Assembly (NCBI GenBank): GCA_902797515.1
Contig: CADBSX010000143.1
Coordinates: 1 to 7,344 of the forward strand
Direction of reading: 5' to 3'
Origin: an uncultured Eubacteriales bacterium
GTDB lineage: Bacteria > Bacillota > Clostridia > Christensenellales > Borkfalkiaceae
Length of the DNA stretch: 7,344 nucleotides
Shown here one piece after another: positions 6,898-7,344 of the stretch (its first letter is position 1; every line of letters starts with the position of its first letter). The position numbers and the translations under genes are program-made. The notes under the pieces are model-generated. The model was not told the origin of the DNA. It saw nothing but the letters and a program-made list of their open reading frames with translations, and searched no databases.

Positions 6898-6927
6898 GGA
6901 ATATCCGAACTCGCGCGCCCGTCTTTC
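6888..6927 (+). promoter_or_regulatory. antiterminator of the SAM-clan riboswitch
   Basis: GGAAGAUGG (6888-6896) can pair over 9 contiguous positions with CCGUCUUUC (6919-6927), including two G-U wobbles. The first segment holds most of the 3' arm of P1 (6893-6897), and the second holds part of the 5' arm and loop of the terminator (6916-6922). This helix therefore excludes both P1 and the terminator. Ligand-stabilised P1 would release the terminator arm and switch the gene off. Confidence 0.68.
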
Positions 6928-6941
6928 AAACGGGCGTTTTT
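6916..6941 (+). terminator. intrinsic terminator of the riboswitch expression platform
   Basis: A 7-bp GC-rich stem CGCCCGT (6916-6922) / ACGGGCG (6930-6936) with loop CTTTCAA is followed directly by five T residues. It lies between the aptamer and the coding region, so it can stop transcription before the downstream gene. Confidence 0.87.
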
Positions 6942-6963
6942 CATCTCTCTGTGAAATAAAAAA

Positions 6964-6970
6964 AGAGGTG
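6964..6970 (+). promoter_or_regulatory. ribosome binding site of the 91-residue protein gene
   Basis: AGAGGTG lies 6 nt before the ATG at 6977 and beyond the terminator. It fixes this ATG as the start, rather than the upstream in-frame codon at 6800, which lies inside the promoter. Confidence 0.8.
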
Positions 6971-6976
6971 TTTATT

Positions 6977-7252
6977 ATGCGAGATCTGAAAGAGTTGTTA
7001 AGAGAAAAAGGCGAGATAGGATTTATCCTCGACGAGGACGAACGGAGCGATTTTTTGCGGTTCGCGAAAGCGAACGGATTTAAATGGTTGAACGGAAAAG
7101 AAATAAAAGAGGACGACGATTGCTTTTTCCACGTCGCGGTTTCAGAAAACTATACGATCGCGAATATTTCCGCTATGTGTTTCATAAAAGACAAACGCCG
7201 TCCGGCTTTTCGTATGAAATTCAAGGACTTCGCGGAAAACGGAAGTCTGTAA
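6977..7252 (+). CDS. uncharacterised 91-residue protein under a SAM-clan riboswitch
   Basis: I do not recognise this protein. It is 91 residues long, soluble and highly charged, with no signal peptide or membrane segment. An N-terminal helix-like part (MRDLKELLREKG) is followed by SDFLRFAKANGFKWLNGKEI (28-47), an acidic patch KEDDD, and two likely beta strands around CFFHVAV and TIANISAMCF. The C-terminus RMKFKDFAENGSL is charged. The GFKW-NG-EI ... CFFH ... TIA-ISAMCF pattern vaguely resembles small phage-associated hypothetical proteins, but I cannot name a family. The start is set by AGAGGTG 6 nt upstream. It is the only gene visible behind the riboswitch, so its expression should fall when S-adenosylmethionine is abundant. 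It has no methyltransferase, transporter or methionine-synthesis motif, so its link to SAM is unknown. A further gene could follow beyond the window. Confidence 0.78.
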   Translation: MRDLKELLREKGEIGFILDEDERSDFLRFAKANGFKWLNGKEIKEDDDCFFHVAVSENYTIANISAMCFIKDKRRPAFRMKFKDFAENGSL

Positions 7253-7344
7253 AATCGGAACGGACAGAAGATATTCGCTCGAAATTCGCAAGCAAATTTC
7301 GTAACGAATTACCCGAGACGGCGTACCACGGAAACGGGAGCATC

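Noticed and set aside
6800..6976. N-terminal extension of the small protein gene up to 6800
   Set aside because: The upstream start lies inside the promoter, and the extension would translate the riboswitch and terminator. AGAGGTG before 6977 supports the shorter form.
15..7280. 13-nt inverted match AAGATATTCGCTC at both ends of the window (15-27 minus, 7268-7280 plus), suggesting element ends
   Set aside because: A match of this length is expected about once by chance in a 7.3-kb window, and there is no transposase, target duplication or longer terminal repeat.
7253..7344. Hairpin CGAAATT/AATTTCG near 7280-7301 as a terminator of the small gene
   Set aside because: It has no T tract and is AT-rich. 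I see no gene or RNA that I can support in this tail.

Overview
The window carries a compact minus-strand operon for making and exporting a surface polysaccharide, and a divergent plus-strand unit in which an S-box (SAM-type) riboswitch precedes one small uncharacterised gene. The S-box leader with intrinsic terminator, strong sigma-A-type promoters and tightly packed ATGA-coupled genes suggest a Gram-positive bacterium of the Firmicutes/Clostridia type, probably an uncultured gut lineage. That placement is inference from style, not a taxonomic match.

Minus-strand operon, in order of transcription (right to left): a CapF/FnlB-type reductase-cupin (5467-6663), a class I PLP aminotransferase of the AlaA/AlaT type (4219-5430), a CapG/FnlC-type UDP-sugar 2-epimerase (3050-4216), an uncharacterised nucleotidyltransferase-fold protein (1899-3053), and the permease (1060-1902) and ATPase (251-1057) of a Wzm/Wzt (TagG/TagH)-type polysaccharide exporter. 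The last four genes are separated by 2 nt or overlap by 4 nt. CapF and CapG are the last two enzymes of UDP-N-acetyl-L-fucosamine synthesis. The first enzyme (CapE/FnlA) and all glycosyltransferases are absent here and must lie elsewhere. The operon thus supplies a FucNAc precursor and an ABC exporter. The aminotransferase and nucleotidyltransferase have no assigned step.

The operon's likely promoter (TTGACA, 17 nt, TAAAGT) places the transcription start at or next to the capF ATG, with no ribosome binding site, so the message may be leaderless.

Right side: promoter 6780-6808, SAM-clan aptamer 6816-6897, competing antiterminator and terminator (6888-6941), then a 91-codon gene (6977-7252) of unknown function. 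The visible pairings form a coherent transcriptional OFF switch.

Left edge (1-250): no convincing gene, but an unusually dense series of hairpins, including a 28-nt perfect palindrome and a nested stem that may terminate the operon. It looks like a dispersed palindromic repeat or small mobile element. The last 92 bases (7253-7344) hold nothing I can identify.
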